A DNA stretch of 64,000 bases from Artemisia argyi (Eukaryota > Streptophyta > Magnoliopsida > Asterales > Asteraceae): positions 100,716,871-100,780,870 of the forward strand of contig CM060695.1 in assembly GCA_030686995.1 (NCBI GenBank), given 5' to 3'. Below the pieces are notes generated by a model. That model saw only the letters and a list, made by a program, of their open reading frames with translations. It searched no databases and was not told where the DNA came from. Shown here one piece after another: positions 60,201 through 64,000 of this stretch (its first letter is position 1; each line of letters opens with the position of its first letter). The position numbers and the translations under genes were made by a program.

Positions 60201-61315
60201 TGTGGAAAACTAGAAGGGGGTTGAATAGTTTACCGCTTTTTAACTTGTTAATCTTTGAAAAGCTTTACGTGTAATCAATGAATCTAACTAATTAACAATA
60301 ATCAATATGCAAGTATAAAGAAAGAAATGATCAAACCACAACACGATTGTTTATTTTGGTTCGGCTACAACGACTCTTTTTCCTTGCCCTACTCCACGCG
60401 TCGAGTTTCTAACTCGAGAGTTTCACGCACTAGTCAACAAGCCCCTTTCACCGGTGGAGAAACCCTTACAATCTTCGCTTACACTTTATCCGGTACAAAG
60501 CTAAATATCGGGTCCTAGTTCAAGGTAGAACCAACCTAACGTCGCCTATCCACTATTTTCGACACTAAGCTAGATGTCGAGTTCTTTTACAAGGGTACAA
60601 CCACTCCCGTCACACTATGTATTTTAAGGCCAAAAATACTAACTGATCACTTCAATACAAGATACAAATGAAGTATAAACTATAAGAGTTTATACAATAC
60701 AAAGCTAACAAGTCTTGCAACGTAGAGTTGAAACTTGTAACTTCTCGAATGAACTTGTGAACTTCTTAGCTACAAAAGAGAATCACACAAGTGAGTTGCT
60801 ACTGAGTTAGATAAGAGTATTGAGAGTATTTATGTAATCTATAGCTAAAACTGATGAGAGATTTCTTGTAAATGGCTTGGTATTTATAGCCAACCAAACC
60901 AGCAGACTGGCGGATCCGACGGAACCAAAACAAGGGTTCCGCCAGGTCTGACAGTCAAAGACTACAAGAAATCTTTCCATATCTAGAAATGTCAAATCAA
61001 GATTCTACAAGTCAACACACAATAGTTTGAGTGAGAATCCTTCCAAGATGTGTAAGAGATCTTATGGAAAGTCTTATCAAGATTTAGAGACCTTTCCATA
61101 AATGCTCATGATGCATGCCATGATGTCATGTTACATTTTCTATATTAGGAAATATAACAATGTTTATGTTTAATATGAAATGTAAAGTCTAGTTATACAA
61201 GACTAAAACCAAAATCATGTTTCACTAAAAACTAAAGTTTACACTTTGTCGTTAATAAAACTTAGCAAAGATCGTAAAATATAAATAATGTTTTTAGGCG
61301 ATATTTGTATTAACA
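60201..61315 (-). repeat. 5' LTR of copia element I
   Basis: 1115 bp; minus-strand ends TGTTAATAC...TTTTCCACA. A TATA box (minus TATAAATA) lies near 60886-60893, with GGCGGATCC, CGGAACC and GGTTCCGCC motifs at 60909-60943. No 3' LTR of I is present, so the element is truncated on the left. Confidence 0.88.
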
Positions 61316-61396
61316 AGAAGGAATATTTCTGTCTCAAAAGAAATATATAGATGATACTTTGAAGAAGTACAATATGTTAAAATGCAACATAGAGTA
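61316..61396. other. Spacer between head-to-head copia LTRs
   Basis: 81 bp with no feature; it flanks the 5' ends of both I and J. Confidence 0.6.
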
Positions 61397-62491
61397 TGTT
61401 AATACAAATATCGCCTAAAAACGTTATTTATATTTTACGATTTTTGCTAAGTTTTGTTAACGACAAAATGTAAACTTTAGTTTCTAAGTAAAACATAATC
61501 TTGGTTTTAAAGACTTGCATAAACTAGACATTTGCTACATTTTACATTTCATAAAACACAACACTTTTTATTTCTTAAAATAGAAATGTCACATCACATT
61601 TATGGCAAGTTTTGTCAATATAAATTTATGGAAAGAAAGTGTGTTTGACTAACCATATGTTTGCTTGCAAGTTTTGTGTTTGACTAGGTATAATGAGATG
61701 TGACATTGTTTGCTTTGCAAGATTTATTGCAAAACCAACTGCAAGCCCGGCGGAACCCCGGGGGTACACGGGCGGAACCCATCTGAGGGTTCCGCCGTAT
61801 CCGCCAGGCCTGCAGAAGGTTTTGCTATAAATACTAAGCCACAAGTTTGATTTTTGGCTTATCACTCTACATTATATTTTCACACATTCATTCATTCTTT
61901 CATCTAACCCTTTAAAATCTCATATGTGAAGTTTCTTTTTGTAGCAAAGAGATTCACGAGTTCATAAAAAGTTACAAGTATTCAACACAACGTTGCAAGA
62001 CTTGTTAGCTTAGCATTGTGTAGACTTGTGTAGTTTACATTTCATTTGATTGTGTATTTTCAGTAGTGATCGGTTAGTATTTTAGTCCTCAAAATACAAA
62101 GTGTGACGGGAGTTGTTGTACCCTTGTAAAAGAACTAACGGGAGTGGTTGTACCCTTGTAAAAGAACTCGACATCTAGCTTAGTGTCGGTAAACGTGTAT
62201 AAGCGACGTGTAAGGTTTTCTCCGCCGGTGAAAGGAGCTTGTTGACTAGTGAAAGAAACTCTTGAGTTGGATACTCGGGGCGTGGACGTAGGTCAAGGAA
62301 AAAGAGTCCTTGTAGCCGAACCACGATAAATACTCGTGTTGTGGTTTGATCGTTTCTTTCATTTACTTGCATGTTATATATTGTGTTTGTGTATATATAT
62401 CTTTGATCAAACGGAAAGTTTCAAAGCTAATAAAACAAGTTAAAAAGATTTTAAACGGTAAACTATTCAACCCCCCTTCTAGTTTTCCACA
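61397..62491 (+). repeat. 5' LTR of copia element J
   Basis: 1095 bp, TGTTAATAC...TTTTCCACA, same family as the I LTR; ends are nearly identical, the middle diverged. TATAAATA at 61826-61833. GC-rich motifs GGCGGAACC at 61749-61757 and 61771-61779, and GGTTCCGCC at 61788-61796; the last two form a perfect 9-bp stem with an 8-base loop 30 bp before the TATA box. Confidence 0.9.
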
Positions 62492-62493
62492 AT

Positions 62494-62506
62494 TGGCATC
62501 AAGAGC
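62494..62506 (+). promoter_or_regulatory. Primer binding site of J (altered)
   Basis: TGGCATCAAGAGC, a changed form of TGGTATCAGAGC with one substitution and one inserted base; I has the canonical version. Priming by initiator tRNA-Met may be weakened. Confidence 0.75.
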
Positions 62507-62558
62507 TACGTTACTCAAGCTTTTAAAATATATTGTGTTTTAAAACTTGAAACGATCC

Positions 62559-64000
62559 ATGGATTTTGAAAATTACAAAGAAGGGCAATCTATGCAAAGA
62601 CCACCACGTTTTGAAGCAAATGGTTTTGTATATTGGAAAAACCGTTTTGAAACCTACGTGGAATCTAAAGATATAGATTTATGGTATATAATCATTGATG
62701 GTGATAATATAGTTACTAATATTAAAGATGATGATCAAAAGAAATTGATTGCTAAAAATAATGAAGCTAAAATGATGCTTTACAATGCTTTACCTAAGAA
62801 AGAATATGAAAGAGTCTTTATGTGTAAAACCGCCAAAGATATTTGGAAATCTTTAATATTCACTCATCAAGGAAACTCACAAGTCAAGGATAACAAAATT
62901 GATCTTCTTGTTCAACAATATGAACAATTTGTTATTCCCGAAGATGAGATTATTGATAATGCATTTGCTAGGTTTAACACTATTATTACTTCACTTAAAG
63001 CACTTGATGAATCTTTTTGTAGTAAGAATTTTGTCAGGAAATTCCTTAGAACACTCCATCCGAAGTGGAGAGCAAAAGTGACGGCAATTGAAGAATCCAA
63101 AGATCTTTCAAGCCTGTCACTTGACGAGCTAATTGGAAACCTCAAAGTTCATGAAACGGTAATAGAAAAATATTCGGAACTAGTTAGAGGCAAGAAAGAA
63201 AAAGTTAAGTCCATTGCCTTGAAAGCTAGAGTCCAATCAAGTGATGATGAAGAATCTACTTCGGATAGTGATGATGAGGAATATGATATGGCCGTTAGAG
63301 ACTTCAAGAAGTTCTTTCGTAGAAGAGGGAAGTTTGTAAGGCAACCTAAAGATGACAAGAAAACTTTCCGAAAAGATCGTGATGATAGAAAAGGAAAGGT
63401 AGAAAGGAAATGCTATAGGTATGGAGACACAAGTCATCTAGTAGGAGAATGTCCAAAACCACCCAAAAGCAAACCTCAACAAGCTTTTGTGAGTGGTGCT
63501 TGGAGTGACTATGAAGGAGATGACGATGAGCCAAAGAATGATGATATTGCTCTCATGACTCACGACTCAAATGAGGTATTCTCTGACTCATCTTACTCCT
63601 TTATTGATGATGACACCTTACAAAAAGAATATAACAAACTTTGTGAATTGAGCTTAAAAATCATAAACAAAAATAAGTTTTTGAAAACTAAAAAGGAGTT
63701 TTTAGAAAATGAAGTTTATGAGTTAAAAGAAAAAGCTAAGAGATTAGAAAAGAGTAAAGGTATTGACACATCTTGCAAATCATGTGAAGTGCTTAAACTT
63801 GAAGTTGAGAAACTTAAAATTACTCAGAATGATCTAATAAAACAAACCACAAATTTTAAAATGTTCGATAAGAGCATTTCTTGTGTGGATGAAATTATGA
63901 AAATTCAAAAGTCACCCTTTGATAAAACAGGACTAGGATTCATGAAAATAGAAACTTCAAAGGGTCAAACGAAACAAGAAAAGAATGCACAAGAAACTAA
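62559..64000 (+). CDS. Copia gag of element J (5' part, runs off the window)
   Basis: Open for all 480 codons from MDFENYKEGQSMQRP to the window end, with no stop. Residues about 10-200 form a UBN2-type copia gag domain (YWKNRFETYV, AKDIWKSL, FNTIITSLKAL, FLRTLHPKWRAKVTAIEE). Then an acidic segment (SSDDEESTSDSDDEEYD), a basic Arg/Lys stretch, and a zinc-knuckle region CYRYGDTSHLVGEC. There the second Cys of CX2CX4HX4C is Tyr, so the knuckle is probably non-functional unless this reflects an allele. The rest is a Lys/Glu coiled coil with SCKSCEVLKLEVEKL and FDKTGLGF. Pol is expected beyond 64000. It is the longest unbroken retrotransposon ORF in the window. Confidence 0.85.
   Translation, partial: MDFENYKEGQSMQRPPRFEANGFVYWKNRFETYVESKDIDLWYIIIDGDNIVTNIKDDDQKKLIAKNNEAKMMLYNALPKKEYERVFMCKTAKDIWKSLIFTHQGNSQVKDNKIDLLVQQYEQFVIPEDEIIDNAFARFNTIITSLKALDESFCSKNFVRKFLRTLHPKWRAKVTAIEESKDLSSLSLDELIGNLKVHETVIEKYSELVRGKKEKVKSIALKARVQSSDDEESTSDSDDEEYDMAVRDFKKFFRRRGKFVRQPKDDKKTFRKDRDDRKGKVERKCYRYGDTSHLVGECPKPPKSKPQQAFVSGAWSDYEGDDDEPKNDDIALMTHDSNEVFSDSSYSFIDDDTLQKEYNKLCELSLKIINKNKFLKTKKEFLENEVYELKEKAKRLEKSKGIDTSCKSCEVLKLEVEKLKITQNDLIKQTTNFKMFDKSISCVDEIMKIQKSPFDKTGLGFMKIETSKGQTKQEKNAQET

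Overview
The window is nuclear DNA of a flowering plant and consists almost wholly of LTR retrotransposons inserted into one another; I see no cellular gene. The encoded proteins (Athila-type Ty3/gypsy gag-pol, an ATHILA-ORF1-like protein, an acidic CCHC protein, and a copia element with a long extra 3' ORF) match, from memory, predicted proteins common in Asteraceae genomes such as Tanacetum and Artemisia. Asteraceae is therefore an inference; no search was run.

The nest was rebuilt from LTR ends (TG...CA), 5-bp target-site duplications (TSDs) and, where available, an intact copy of the target site elsewhere in the window. Host G (+, Ty1/copia) survives as 6682-8579 and 55072-57669. Into G went F (+, 1-6681, runs off the left edge; itself split by solo LTR D, 1392-5066, TSD AGGTG), a probable solo LTR S (6825-7337), and H (-, 8580-55066, TSD CTGCC). 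Into the 3' LTR of H went A (-, 9942-36143, TSD GGAAA). Into A went B (+, 15787-32977, TSD GTGAC). Into the 3' LTR of B went solo LTR C (31482-32854, TSD ATCTC). H also holds E (+, 37696-48792), which looks like the remnant of a tandem array. To the right (57670-64000) lie a degenerate stretch and two head-to-head copia elements, I (-) and J (+).

Two LTR families carry most of the region. The long-LTR family (B, D, E, H; 3.7-4.2 kb) has LTRs that open with a short hairpin, then carry about a dozen GGTCCYTGG-type repeats, a TATA box, a GTTAAC-centred palindrome and an AT-rich stretch. The short-LTR family (A, C, F; about 1.4 kb) carries clusters of the near-palindrome TGACGSCGTCA just upstream of its TATA box. 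Both families use a tRNA-Asp-type primer site. Only B encodes protease, RT, RNase H and integrase, and it has two nonsense codons and one frameshift. A has gag plus an ATHILA-like ORF but no pol. E and H encode only an acidic protein with three zinc knuckles of the same CX2CX3HX4C form as the B Gag knuckle. A, E and H therefore look non-autonomous and may have depended on a B-like helper.

The most interesting signals are noncoding. Upstream of the 3' LTR, B and E carry four paralogous stem-loops plus a fifth hairpin, with compensatory changes between paralogues. A second module, a GAAYATTG/CAATRTTC hairpin next to an extra purine tract, is shared by A, B, E and H and also shows a compensated base pair. 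The LTR palindrome keeps its symmetry while its arms change. Together these suggest selected RNA or DNA structures that family-level annotation does not capture.
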